Below, piece by piece: positions 1 to 8,446 of a stretch of DNA of 60,874 nucleotides. The position numbers and the translations under genes are program-made. Source of the stretch: an uncultured Lachnospiraceae bacterium (GTDB lineage: Bacteria > Bacillota > Clostridia > Lachnospirales > Lachnospiraceae); contig CAJTXA010000020.1 of NCBI GenBank assembly GCA_910579865.1, positions 474-61,347 on the forward strand. The letters run 5' to 3'. The number at the start of each line of letters is the position of its first letter. Within the stretch, counting starts at the first letter, position 1. The notes below the pieces were generated by a model. The model made no database searches and had not been told where the DNA came from. It saw only the letters and a list, made by a program, of their open reading frames with translations.

Positions 1-1
1 G

Positions 2-1030
2 GATGTGATTGATGTCATTGGAAAAATCCCAGATCAGGAGATAAAAGAAAACGGGCCAAAGCTGCACGAATATCTTCAGGAAATGAACAGGGAGACATTT
101 GGAAATAAAAACCTGATGACTGTAGGAGAATGCTGGGGAGCAGATATTGAGAATGGAAGTTTATATTCTGATCCAGAGAGGAAGGAACTGGATATGATTT
201 TTCAGTTTGAGCAGATGCTATTGGATCAGGTTCCAGGAGAACAGAAATGGGATTTAAAGCCCCTTGAATTGAGACAGTTAAAACAGGCTTTTGCGAAATG
301 GCAGAAGGCATTGGAGGGGAAAGGATGGAACAGTCTTTTTTGGAACAGCCATGACCTTCCGAGAATCGTTTCCAGATGGGGGAATGACAAGGAGTACCGG
401 GTGGAATCTGCAAAGATGCTGGCAACCGTGCTTCATGGCATGAAGGGGACGCCTTATATTTACCAAGGCGAAGAAATAGGGATGACTAACTATCCGTTTT
501 CAGGTATTGAGGATTTTTTTGATGTAGAGTCTGTCAATATGTACCAGGAACGGAAGCAGATGGGATATCCCGAAGAAGAAATCATGAAATCCCTTTGCGC
601 TAAGTCAAGGGATAATGCAAGAACACCCATGCAGTGGGACAACGGCTCAGGTGCAGGATTTACGGAAGGGACACCATGGTGCAGGGTAAATCCCAATTAT
701 ACAAAAATCAATGCAGAAGAGGCATTAAAGGATCAGAATTCCATTTTCTATTATTATAAAAAACTGATCAGGTTCCGAAAAGAAGAACCTATATTGATTT
801 ATGGATCTTTTGAACTGTTCTGCCCGGAGGATGAACATGTTTTCGCATATACAAGGGAATGGAAGGGAAAAAAGTGGCTGGTGGCAGGTAATTTTTATGA
901 GGAGCAGGTATGTTTTGATTATCCTGGGAAAGGCAGGGTGCTCCTGTCTAATTATGAACAGGATTCCGAAACCCAACTGGAACAGATGAAATTGCGTCCC
1001 TATGAAGCAGCTATCTATGAAATCATATAA
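2..1030 (+). CDS. GH13 alpha-glucosidase / phospho-alpha-glucosidase, 5' end outside window
   Basis: Cytoplasmic GH13 hydrolase expected to cleave an alpha-glucoside, or its 6-phosphate, brought in by the PTS permease that starts 22 bases downstream. The frame is open from base 2, so the N-terminal half with the catalytic nucleophile Asp is outside the window; about 342 residues are visible against 540-570 for the family. Seen here: the acid/base Glu in TVGECWG, the third catalytic Asp in NSHDLPR (family motif NHD), the substrate-loop motif YIYQGEEIGMTN and a C-terminal beta-sandwich. Linkage to a glucose-superfamily EIIBCA favours a TreC/TreA- or sucrose-6-P-type enzyme, but the sequence does not fix the substrate. 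Stop TAA at 1028-1030. Confidence 0.85.
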   Translation, partial: DVIDVIGKIPDQEIKENGPKLHEYLQEMNRETFGNKNLMTVGECWGADIENGSLYSDPERKELDMIFQFEQMLLDQVPGEQKWDLKPLELRQLKQAFAKWQKALEGKGWNSLFWNSHDLPRIVSRWGNDKEYRVESAKMLATVLHGMKGTPYIYQGEEIGMTNYPFSGIEDFFDVESVNMYQERKQMGYPEEEIMKSLCAKSRDNARTPMQWDNGSGAGFTEGTPWCRVNPNYTKINAEEALKDQNSIFYYYKKLIRFRKEEPILIYGSFELFCPEDEHVFAYTREWKGKKWLVAGNFYEEQVCFDYPGKGRVLLSNYEQDSETQLEQMKLRPYEAAIYEII

Positions 1031-1052
1031 TCAAAAGGAGGAAGAAAGAACC

Positions 1053-2996
1053 ATGACAAAGGAAGAACGCTATCAGGCGTCTGCCGAAGAGCTTTTGAGG
1101 CTGGTTGGCGGCAAAGAAAACATTATCAGCGCCGCTCACTGCGCAACTAGGCTCAGGCTTGTTTTGAAAGATGAGGCAAGGGCAGATGTGGACGGAATCT
1201 TGAAGGTGGATCTGGTGAAAGGCCAGTTTGCCAATGGAGGCCAGTTCCAGATTATTATCGGCAGCGGCACCGTAAACGAGGTTTACAAACGTTTCATAGA
1301 AACAGGAGGGATAGCCGAAGCAACGAAGAGTGAGGTAAAGCAGGCGGCTGCCCAGAAGATGAATCCACTGCAGCGTCTTGTAAAAACGCTGTCTGACGTA
1401 TTTGTACCGCTGATTCCGGCATTGGTTGCCAGCGGTCTGATGATGGGTTTAAATAATGTGCTTACGGCAAATGGGCTGTTTATTCCGGGGCAGTCTTTAG
1501 TAGAAGCCTATCCGGCTCTTTCTGACATTGCCGCTATGATCAATACATTTGCCAGCGCTGCATATGCCTTTCTGCCTATCCTGATCGGATTTTCCGCTAC
1601 AAAAATGTTTGGGGGCAATCCGTATCTGGGAGCAGTTATTGGTATGATTATGGTTTCGGGGGATCTGCTGAATGCTTATGCTTACGGTACTGCCGTAACA
1701 GAAGGGACAATCCCAGTATGGAACATTTTGGGGCTTACGATTGAAAAAGTAGGATATCAGGGAACGGTTCTCCCGGTGCTGGCTGCTTCGTATATCCTTT
1801 CGTTTGTGGAGAAGAAACTGCATAAGTATATTCCAGAGATTCTGGACAATCTTCTGACTCCGCTGCTTACCGTTATGATCACTGGTTTTGTTACTTTTAC
1901 GGTGGTAGGCGGGATTATGAGGACTGCCGGTGATATGCTGACAAACAGCTTTGTGTGGATGCATGATACATTAGGGATTGTGGGCGGTATGGTCTTGGGC
2001 TTTTTATATTCGCCTCTTACCATGACTGGTATGCACCACAGCCTGCTTCCGGTGGATATCCAGATGGTGGCGGCGGGAGGTTCTTTCCTGCTTGCGATTG
2101 CGTCCTGTAATAACGTGGCGCAGGGCGGCGCAACTCTTTGTGCCATGCTTCGGACAAAGGATAAGAAGTTAAAGAGTGTTGCGGCGACTTCGGGTGTGTC
2201 TGCTATGCTGGGTATCACAGAGCCTGCTATGTTTGGTGTAAACTTGAAACTGAAATATCCGTTCTATGGCGCTATGATCGGTGCAGCTCTTGGAGGCGGA
2301 TATGTAACTCTGACAAATGTGTTGAACACGGCTCCGGGAACTGCGGGAATTGTTGGGTTTGTCTGTGTTCCTGCGTCCAGTATGCTGAACTTTTTGATTG
2401 GTACGGTTATTTCTATTGCGGCAGGATTTATTTTTACATATATCATGTCAAATATGAAAAAGTTTAATAAAGAATTGGAAAAAAAAGAAACTGCAGAAGA
2501 AACAGCGGATATGCCTGCGGACATTTTCCCGGAGACAGAGAAAGGTGTGGTCTGCAGTCCGCTTACAGGAAAAGCGATTCCAATGAGCGAGGTGCCGGAC
2601 GATACATTTGCCGCGGAAGTATTGGGGAAGGGAATGGCAGTCATTCCTTCGGAGGGGAAAGTGGTAGCGCCTTGCCATGGTGAGGTTTCTACACTGTTTG
2701 ATACGAAACATGCCATTGGCATTACAACGAAAGACGGAGTAGAATTACTGATTCATGTGGGCGTCAATACGGTAGAACTTAACGGAAAGTATTATGAGGC
2801 TCATGTGGCACAGGGCGATCAGGTAAAGCCCGGACAGGCGCTTCTTACGTTTGATATCCAGAAAATCCAGGAAGCAGGTTATCCGGTGGCGACTCCGGTA
2901 ATTATTGCCAATACAGACGATTATAAAAATGTGGAGGGGCTGAAGAATGGTGAGGTTCACTGCATGGAGCCGCTTATTAAATTGGAGGAAGCATGA
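1053..2996 (+). CDS. PTS EIIBCA permease, beta-glucoside/sucrose/trehalose type
   Basis: Membrane permease that imports and phosphorylates a disaccharide, feeding the adjacent GH13 enzyme. About 647 residues from ATG 1053, which is preceded by AAAGGAGGAAG; an in-frame upstream ATG at 1002 overlaps the previous gene and lacks a ribosome site. Domains in order: EIIB (1-90, phospho-Cys30 in AAHCATRLRLV), EIIC with about ten hydrophobic segments (about 110-470, including GMHHSLLPVDIQM and GITEPAMFGV), and EIIA (about 490-647, phospho-His568 in ELLIHVGVNT with accessory His553). The EIIC resembles sucrose/trehalose permeases more than arbutin/salicin ones. With the neighbouring GH13 gene this suggests trehalose, sucrose or another alpha-glucoside. 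All catalytic residues are present. It needs EI and HPr; the local EI gene is broken. Confidence 0.9.
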   Translation: MTKEERYQASAEELLRLVGGKENIISAAHCATRLRLVLKDEARADVDGILKVDLVKGQFANGGQFQIIIGSGTVNEVYKRFIETGGIAEATKSEVKQAAAQKMNPLQRLVKTLSDVFVPLIPALVASGLMMGLNNVLTANGLFIPGQSLVEAYPALSDIAAMINTFASAAYAFLPILIGFSATKMFGGNPYLGAVIGMIMVSGDLLNAYAYGTAVTEGTIPVWNILGLTIEKVGYQGTVLPVLAASYILSFVEKKLHKYIPEILDNLLTPLLTVMITGFVTFTVVGGIMRTAGDMLTNSFVWMHDTLGIVGGMVLGFLYSPLTMTGMHHSLLPVDIQMVAAGGSFLLAIASCNNVAQGGATLCAMLRTKDKKLKSVAATSGVSAMLGITEPAMFGVNLKLKYPFYGAMIGAALGGGYVTLTNVLNTAPGTAGIVGFVCVPASSMLNFLIGTVISIAAGFIFTYIMSNMKKFNKELEKKETAEETADMPADIFPETEKGVVCSPLTGKAIPMSEVPDDTFAAEVLGKGMAVIPSEGKVVAPCHGEVSTLFDTKHAIGITTKDGVELLIHVGVNTVELNGKYYEAHVAQGDQVKPGQALLTFDIQKIQEAGYPVATPVIIANTDDYKNVEGLKNGEVHCMEPLIKLEEA

Positions 2997-3832
2997 TGGA
3001 AGATAAAAAAATTGTATTTTTAGATATCGACGGGACATTTACTGTCCCGTTGGAAAAACCGACAGAGCTTGCGTCAAGGGCAGTACGGGAGGCAAGAAAA
3101 AATGGGCATAGGATTCTGATCAGCACAGGGCGTAATATGCCGATCATAAGCGAGGATGTTTTGGAAGTAGGGTTTGACGGTGTGGTTGCCAGTGCGGGAA
3201 GGCATATAGAAATTGATGGGAAAGTAATCCGTGACAGTGTACTTCCGGAAGAAACCATTAAGAAGTGCCTGGAAATTTTTCATCGATTTGGGATTTATTG
3301 CCGCATAGAAAGTCCGGAGGGGATTTATATTGATGACAGCCTTCAGGAAATCCTCACAAGTGCAACGGCAGATCTGTCAAATTCGGAGTTAATCCGAATG
3401 AAGAAGGAACTGGATTCTGACGTGGGGGTAAAACCGTATACAAAATATCCACACAAGGGGGCATATAAGCTGGGATTTATCTGTACGGATCTGACCGATC
3501 TTGAGAAAACAAAACCGTACCTAGAGCGGGAGTTTCATTATGTAGTGCATCCCTATGCAGAAGATGCAGACTGCTATAATGGCGAGATTATACGGAAGGA
3601 TATGGATAAGGGCGAGGCCATGGAACGTGTCTGTGAATACTATGGTGCGGATATGGCAGATACGGTTGCTTTTGGCGACAGTATGAATGATCAGCAGATG
3701 CTGGAATATGCGGGAGTTGCCGTTGCAATGGGGAATTCCTGCCAGGAATTAAAAGACTGTGCAGATGCTGTCTGTGAAAGTGTTGATGAGGATGGGGTTT
3801 ATTTTGAATTTAAGAGAATGAATCTGATATAG
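2993..3832 (+). CDS. HAD-superfamily (Cof-type, IIB) sugar phosphatase
   Basis: Cytoplasmic phosphatase of the HAD-IIB/Cof group, expected to dephosphorylate small sugar phosphates. Motif I is DIDGT near residue 11 (nucleophile and acid Asp), motif II is STGR, and motif III/IV is GDSMND near residue 225; the large IIB cap lies between. 279 residues, normal for the family. Its ATG overlaps the EIIBCA stop (ATGA), and a second ATG follows directly (2996), so it is translationally coupled to the permease and probably handles a phosphosugar from the same substrate. Specificity cannot be read from the sequence. Confidence 0.85.
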   Translation: MMEDKKIVFLDIDGTFTVPLEKPTELASRAVREARKNGHRILISTGRNMPIISEDVLEVGFDGVVASAGRHIEIDGKVIRDSVLPEETIKKCLEIFHRFGIYCRIESPEGIYIDDSLQEILTSATADLSNSELIRMKKELDSDVGVKPYTKYPHKGAYKLGFICTDLTDLEKTKPYLEREFHYVVHPYAEDADCYNGEIIRKDMDKGEAMERVCEYYGADMADTVAFGDSMNDQQMLEYAGVAVAMGNSCQELKDCADAVCESVDEDGVYFEFKRMNLI

Positions 3833-3844
3833 AAGGAAAATAAA

Positions 3845-4102
3845 ATGGGAACATTTGAATATGTAATTATTGATGAACTGGGAATCCATGCACGTCCGGC
3901 AGGAATGCTTGTGAAGGAAGTGAAAAAGTTTGATTCTAAAATTACATTATCCGCTAAGGGCAAGACCATGGATGCGGGCAAATTGATGATGGTCATGGTC
4001 ATGGGGATTAAACAGGGGGACGTGGTTACTGTTTCTGCAGAAGGAGAAGATGAGGACACAGCCATTACCGTAATGGAAAAATTTTTTAAGGAAAATTTAT
4101 AA
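3845..4102 (+). CDS. ptsH: HPr-like phosphocarrier lacking regulatory Ser46
   Basis: Phosphocarrier that passes phosphate from enzyme I to EIIA domains. 85 residues, typical HPr length, with His15 in GIHARPAG exactly where B. subtilis HPr has it. Aligned without gaps through residue 55, the regulatory serine position is Lys46 (AGKLMMVMVMG against family LKSIMGVMSLG). It therefore cannot be phosphorylated there by HPr kinase and should not act as a CcpA co-repressor. The core is also Met-rich. Good ribosome site AGAAGGA. It lies 12 bases after the HAD gene and 14 before the ptsI remnant, so this was a self-contained sugar-specific PTS operon. Probably a dedicated paralogue, with the housekeeping HPr elsewhere. 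Confidence 0.92.
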   Translation: MGTFEYVIIDELGIHARPAGMLVKEVKKFDSKITLSAKGKTMDAGKLMMVMVMGIKQGDVVTVSAEGEDEDTAITVMEKFFKENL

Positions 4103-4116
4103 GGGGGTATAGAGCA

Positions 4117-4530
4117 GTGGAAATCTATACGGGTAAATCCCTATTTCAGAAAGTAGCGGTGAAGAAAATTCTGTATTATGAAAAGAATGAAAATCAGGTA
4201 AAAAGAAGCCATGCCGCAGATGTAGAAGCGGAAGTAAAAAGATTTGAAGCTGCAAAGGTTGTGGCATTAGGACAGCTTGACAGGATATATCAGAAGGCGC
4301 TGAAGGAAGTGGGAGAAGATAATGTGGTTGTCTTCGAGACCCATAAGATGATGATGGAGAGCGACGATTATCTGGAGTCTATTTTGGAAATCATCCAGGA
4401 ACAGGAAGTAAACACAGAATATGCCGTAGCTGTAACGGGGGACAATTTCTCAAAGATGTTCGCATAGATGGATGAAGAGTATATGAAGGCAAGGGCGGCG
4501 GATGTAAAAGATATTTCCGAGTGGTTGGCA
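4117..4530 (+). pseudogene. ptsI: ptsI (enzyme I) remnant, N-terminal part only
   Basis: Start of PTS enzyme I: a GTG start at 4117 after AAGGGGG, then MEIYTGKSLFQKVAV and the coiled helical HPr-binding region. An in-frame TAG at 4465-4467 interrupts it after 116 residues; the same frame continues with recognisable EI sequence (DEEYMKARAADVKDIS) to about 4525, then reads TGA TGA. Full EI is about 570 residues, so the phospho-His domain and the PEP-binding barrel are gone. In the same frame the sequence then becomes amylosucrase, showing a deletion that fused two decaying genes. No active EI can come from this locus. Confidence 0.9.
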
Positions 4531-4536
4531 TGATGA

Positions 4537-5037
4537 TGTATGCGGATGCAGATGGATATTGTCAACCAGCTTCCCAAAGAATATATATTCTTAAATTATC
4601 TTCGGTTTCATGATGACATTGGATGGGGATAAAACTATCTTTGGCTGATGCAGTTTGAAATCGGCAAGGTAAGCCATAAAAAATATCTCAATGATTTTCT
4701 GACGGGACAGTATTTGGATTCTTTTGCCAGAGGGGAACTGTACAATTCAGATCCAGAGTCCGGCGATGCAAGGCTATGTGGAATAACGGCTTCTCTGTGC
4801 GGAATTGAAAAGGCGGTGTATGAGCGCAATAAAGATTCTCTGGAAAGAGCCATTTGGTTGGATTTAATGCTTCATGCTTATATGCTGGCGCAGTCTAGAA
4901 TCCCCATGATTTACAGCGGAGATGAGATTGAACAGGAAAATGATTATGGATTATACTGGGGAAATGGGAACAAGACATATCTGTCCGTATCGTCTCAGAT
5001 GTCCAATGTCATTAAGATAAGAGACAATATTTTTTAG
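4537..5037 (+). pseudogene. amylosucrase (GH13) fragment
   Basis: About 165 codons related to the C-terminal half of the amylosucrase catalytic domain: LPKEYIFLNYLRFHDDIGWG, then KKYLNDFLTGQYLDSFARG, ESGDARLCG and IPMIYSGDEI. Full enzymes are about 630-650 residues; the nucleophile and acid/base regions are missing. An in-frame TAA at 4630-4632 lies right after HDDIGWG, and the last 20 or so codons (after about QENDYG) no longer look homologous. It directly follows the ptsI remnant in the same frame. Amylosucrase or sucrose phosphorylase in the original operon would fit a sucrose-type substrate for the PTS. Confidence 0.8.
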
Positions 5038-5072
5038 AACAGATATGAATATTATCGTGTCTGTTCTTTTTT
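5036..5072 (+). terminator. rho-independent terminator after the PTS operon remnant
   Basis: AGAACAGA at 5036-5043 pairs with TCTGTTCT at 5060-5067, followed by a T run to 5072. The hairpin overlaps the stop codon of the amylosucrase fragment. Confidence 0.7.
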
Positions 5073-5168
5073 AATTTTTTGATAAAAATCACAAAAAACA
5101 CTTGACAAATCATCAAAAAAGTGAGACGAAGCCTCTTAAATATATTACTTTTTAGGAGGTTTTTATTT

Positions 5169-5692
5169 ATGCAATTTTCGGAAGAGGTAAAAAGTACACT
5201 ATGGAATTTAATTGATGACATACATGTCTTTAAAAGCATCAAAATTCACGGTACATCCAGAAAAAGATTTTTCTACGCTGATTAGATTTATTATTTCAAT
5301 GGAAAGCCAGTCGTTGAAAAATGAACTTCACAAATATTTTGGTTATACTACAGACTGTCCCAGCATAGTATCGTTTAATCAAAGAAGAGCACAAATTCGC
5401 ACAGAAGCTTTTCTGTCACTTTTTGAATTATTTACTGCTGAATATAGCAACAATATAAACCTTTTTAAAGGTTATAGATTGATTGCTTGTGATGGTACTG
5501 ATATAAACATCACACATAATCCTAATGAGAAAGAATCATATTTTACTAATGGAAATGTACGAAGATTTCATCAATTACATCTTAATGCAATGCATGATTT
5601 AACAAATAAAATATATACAGATGTTGTTATACAGCCAGGTAGAATGGAAAATGAACACAAGGCTTTTTGTGATATGGTAGACAGATATGGTG
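5169..5692 (+). pseudogene. IS4-type transposase, N-terminal part, frameshifted and truncated
   Basis: Transposase start with ATG 5169 nine bases after AGGAGG (MQFSEEVKSTLWNLIDD), a frameshift near 5210, then a long open stretch with the first DDE-type motif GYRLIACDGTDINI and FCDMVDRY. The rest of the catalytic domain is missing: at about 5690 the sequence passes into an IS200/IS605 tnpA gene. Distinct from the complete IS4 transposase at 37828. Non-functional by length, frame and missing catalytic residues. Confidence 0.75.
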
Positions 5693-6124
5693 GAAAATTA
5701 CAGAAAATCGGCACATTGCACATATGATATAAAGTATTATCTGGTTTGGATAACAAAATATCGCAAACCTGTAATAACGGGACAGATAGCCATAAGGACA
5801 AGGGAACTGATTCATATGATCTATCAGAGTAATGAGGTAGAGATACTGGCAGGGAATGTAGGGAGTGATCATATACATCTATTAGTATCAGTACCGCCGC
5901 ATTTGTCAACAAGTAAACTGGTGCAGTATATAAAAGAAAATACATCAAGGAAATTACAAATGGAATATAAAGAACAGAATAAACAGTTTTGGGGACAGCA
6001 TTTGTGGACACGAGGATATTTTGTGGCAAGCAGTGGAAATGTGACAGATGAAATAATCAAAGAATATATTAAGAATCAAGATATGCAGGAGAGAAACAAT
6101 TCTGATAACTTTGAGATAGGATGA
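5690..6124 (+). CDS. tnpA: IS200/IS605 transposase TnpA (Y1 HUH), apparently intact
   Basis: Single-strand DNA transposase of the IS200/IS605 family, about 144 residues, normal length. The HUH motif reads GSDHIHLLVSV and the catalytic Tyr lies in EYIKNQ near the C-terminus, with Gln four residues on; both are intact. A GTG at 5690 matches the start of the other copies (MENYRKS); an ATG at 5687 is also in frame. The gene begins inside the IS4 relic, so its left end is lost and only the right-end hairpins downstream remain. No tnpB is seen. Two decayed copies occur in this window, near 39.4 kb (minus) and 43.9 kb (plus). Confidence 0.9.
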   Translation: MENYRKSAHCTYDIKYYLVWITKYRKPVITGQIAIRTRELIHMIYQSNEVEILAGNVGSDHIHLLVSVPPHLSTSKLVQYIKENTSRKLQMEYKEQNKQFWGQHLWTRGYFVASSGNVTDEIIKEYIKNQDMQERNNSDNFEIG

Positions 6125-6154
6125 GAGTAGAGGGAGAACAACAAAGTGGATGGT

Positions 6155-6226
6155 GAGCAACTTTAGGCTGCTTCAGCAGCCCATCGAACCTATCGGATTT
6201 AGCCGGTAGTGGTTAAGTTTAGAAAC
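6155..6226 (+). mobile_element. IS605 right end with hairpins
   Basis: After tnpA the sequence ACTTTAGGCTGCTTCAGC begins a conserved right end shared with the copies at about 37.5 kb (minus) and 44.3 kb. It contains a perfect hairpin at 6166-6181 (GGCTGC, loop TTCA, GCAGCC) and a second imperfect one (TATCGG / CCGGTA). The shared part ends about at TAGTGGTTAAG. These are the subterminal structures that the transposase recognises in this family. Confidence 0.6.
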
Positions 6227-6760
6227 AGCGGCTGTAAGGGAATTCATGCTATTGTGTAGGATTTTATAAGGTTTTTCTACGAATTGTTGGTTGGGAAGTG
6301 CGATAGACATCTAGGAGAAGCCAGCATCGACATCAATACCAACAGAGAGGAATAATTCATCAAGATGAAAAATAACTTTGTTTGACATGAGCAAAAGTTC
6401 CTTTCTGATAGGAATCCATTTCCAGTCTGGCAGGTACACAACCTAGCGTGTTATTCGGGTATTGCCTTCCGGCTCCAAACCAGCTAAAACATAAAAACTG
6501 GTCGGATGGACGAATTGACTTTCCTGTAGATATCTGCTGATAAATCAACATCCCAAGGAGGCGGGCATTCTTTGTCCTATCTAAAGAGATAATACCTTAT
6601 GTTTTATCTGGTGTCTATCAGGAACCGTCAGACATGATAATTATTTACGATAACATCTGATGAAGGAAGAACACCTTCTTCTGTTATCTGATTTTATAGA
6701 AACTTGTTAACCAAGTAGTCTTATTGATTACATCATTATTATACTAGGAGGTAGTATGAC
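6227..6760. other. gene-poor stretch before the recombinases
   Basis: No convincing gene. An open frame on the minus strand (6360-6551) has no recognisable family and no ribosome site. Near 6648-6690 there is an imperfect hairpin (GATAACATCTGATGAAGG against CCTTCTTCTGTTATC) followed by T-rich sequence, then AGGAGG for the recombinase at 6761. This may be the leader of the recombinase operon and may hold an attachment site, which I cannot identify. Confidence 0.4.
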
Positions 6761-8446
6761 ATGGCGAGGATGAGCAGAAAAGCGGCTGTCATGGAGCAGG
6801 AAGTCCGGATAACGACTAAACCAGAACGGGTTTACAGTACAGCAGTTTATGCCCGCCTGTCCGTGGAGGATAATAACAGGGCAGGCGATAGGGAATCCAT
6901 CACGATGCAGAGGTATATGCTTGAAAAATATGTGGATACCCAGGCGGATATGCGCCTTTATGGGGTATTCTGCGATAACGGAGAAACAGGGACGGACTTT
7001 GAAAGATCGGAATTTGAGCGTCTGATGGCAGGGGTGCGGGAACGCCGGATTGACTGTATCGTGGTAAAGGATTTGTCCCGTTTCGGACGTAATTATGTAG
7101 AAACAGGCTATTATCTGGAAAAGATATTCCCTTACCTGGGTGTCAGGTTTGTAGCAGTCAATGATAATTATGACAGCATAAAAGATAAGGGGGGCAATGA
7201 ACTTGTTATTTCCCTGAAAAACCTTGTGAATGACCTGTATGCAAAAGACATATCACAGAAAATCAACACTGTGTTGGAAATAAAGCAGCAGAAAGGCGAG
7301 TTTATCGGGGCATTTCCGCCATATGGGTATCTGAAATCCCCAGAAGATAAGCACAGGCTGGTGCCAGACCCGGATGCAGCCCCAGTAGTCCGTGAAATCT
7401 TCCAGTGGAGGGCAGACGGCATTGGCATCAATATGATCGCCCGATACCTGAATGAGAGGGGAATCCCATCCCCAGCCATGCACCATTACCTGAATGGGCG
7501 AAAAAAGAAAAAACCGGAAGGTACAGGGGCAATCTGGCAGGGGCAGATGATAAAGTTAATGACAAAGCACCCAGTCTATGTGGGACATATGGCACAGGGA
7601 AGGACAAAGAAGTCCTTAAGCAGTAGGATTTCAAAGACAGAGGTTAATAAAGAGGACTGGATTATCGTCCATAACACCCATGAGGCAATCGTAAGCCAGG
7701 ATATTTTTGATAAGGCACAGTCTGTCGGTGAACAGCGCAATAAGGAACACTGCTCATTGAGGGGGAAATACCCATCCACGGAAAATGTATTCAAGAGCCT
7801 TGTGATATGCGGGGATTGCAGAACAAAAATGTTGCGTTATAAAAATGTGTCTCCTGCTGGTGCTGTAAGATATACATTTATCTGCCGTGTGTATGCGGAA
7901 AACCTGTCCGGACAGGGTTGCACAAAGAAATGCGTTGGGGAGCCGGAACTGAAAGAGGTGGTATTCCATGCCCTGCGCATTGAAACAGAGGCGGCGCTGA
8001 AACTAGAAGACCTGATAAAACGGACACAGAAAAAATCCGATTTCAGGAAAAAACAGGAAGCGATCACGGAGCAGATCAGACTTTTGAAGCAGGACATAGG
8101 ACGCAATATGGCTTACCGTTCGGCATTGTTTGAATCCTTTTCCGACCATACCCTGACGGAACAGGAATACGTTTCCTTAAAGCAGGAATATGACCAGAAA
8201 ACGGCTTCCTATCAAAAAGAACTGGAAGGACTGAAACGGGAGGAACAGGACTTTATCAAGACCGTTTCCCCGCAGAACCAGTGGATCAAAGCCCTGAAAA
8301 AGTGCCAGGCAGAGAAAACAGTTACACGGGAAATGGCAGTCGAACTGATCGACCATATCAAAGTGATTGGCTATAATGAGATTGAGATCGTGTGGAATTT
8401 TAAAGACGAGTTTGTCAGGCTGGAGGAAAAGGCGGTGGGGATATGA
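6761..8446 (+). CDS. large serine recombinase (TnpX/transposon type) 1
   Basis: Site-specific DNA recombinase of the large serine family, which integrates or excises mobile elements. 561 residues. Resolvase domain at about 28-180 with the catalytic Ser34 in VYARLS, and the conserved DLSRFGRNY. Recombinase (DNA-binding) domain at about 195-300, including the GYLKSPEDKHRLVPD region. Zinc ribbon with Cys pairs at ICGDC and later Cys residues, then a coiled-coil-rich C-terminus ending EIEIVWNFKDEF. ATG 6761 lies ten bases after AGGAGG. It overlaps the next recombinase by ATGA, as in tandem recombinase modules of transposons and conjugative elements. GC content looks clearly higher than in the genes beyond 10 kb, so the pair was probably acquired. 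Confidence 0.92.
   Translation: MARMSRKAAVMEQEVRITTKPERVYSTAVYARLSVEDNNRAGDRESITMQRYMLEKYVDTQADMRLYGVFCDNGETGTDFERSEFERLMAGVRERRIDCIVVKDLSRFGRNYVETGYYLEKIFPYLGVRFVAVNDNYDSIKDKGGNELVISLKNLVNDLYAKDISQKINTVLEIKQQKGEFIGAFPPYGYLKSPEDKHRLVPDPDAAPVVREIFQWRADGIGINMIARYLNERGIPSPAMHHYLNGRKKKKPEGTGAIWQGQMIKLMTKHPVYVGHMAQGRTKKSLSSRISKTEVNKEDWIIVHNTHEAIVSQDIFDKAQSVGEQRNKEHCSLRGKYPSTENVFKSLVICGDCRTKMLRYKNVSPAGAVRYTFICRVYAENLSGQGCTKKCVGEPELKEVVFHALRIETEAALKLEDLIKRTQKKSDFRKKQEAITEQIRLLKQDIGRNMAYRSALFESFSDHTLTEQEYVSLKQEYDQKTASYQKELEGLKREEQDFIKTVSPQNQWIKALKKCQAEKTVTREMAVELIDHIKVIGYNEIEIVWNFKDEFVRLEEKAVGI

Noticed and set aside
4465..4467. TAG inside ptsI as a possible recoded (pyrrolysine or read-through) codon
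   Set aside because: The same frame soon meets two TGA codons and switches to another gene, so it is simple decay.
6360..6551. 63-residue minus-strand frame
   Set aside because: No family, no ribosome site, in an element scar; likely chance.
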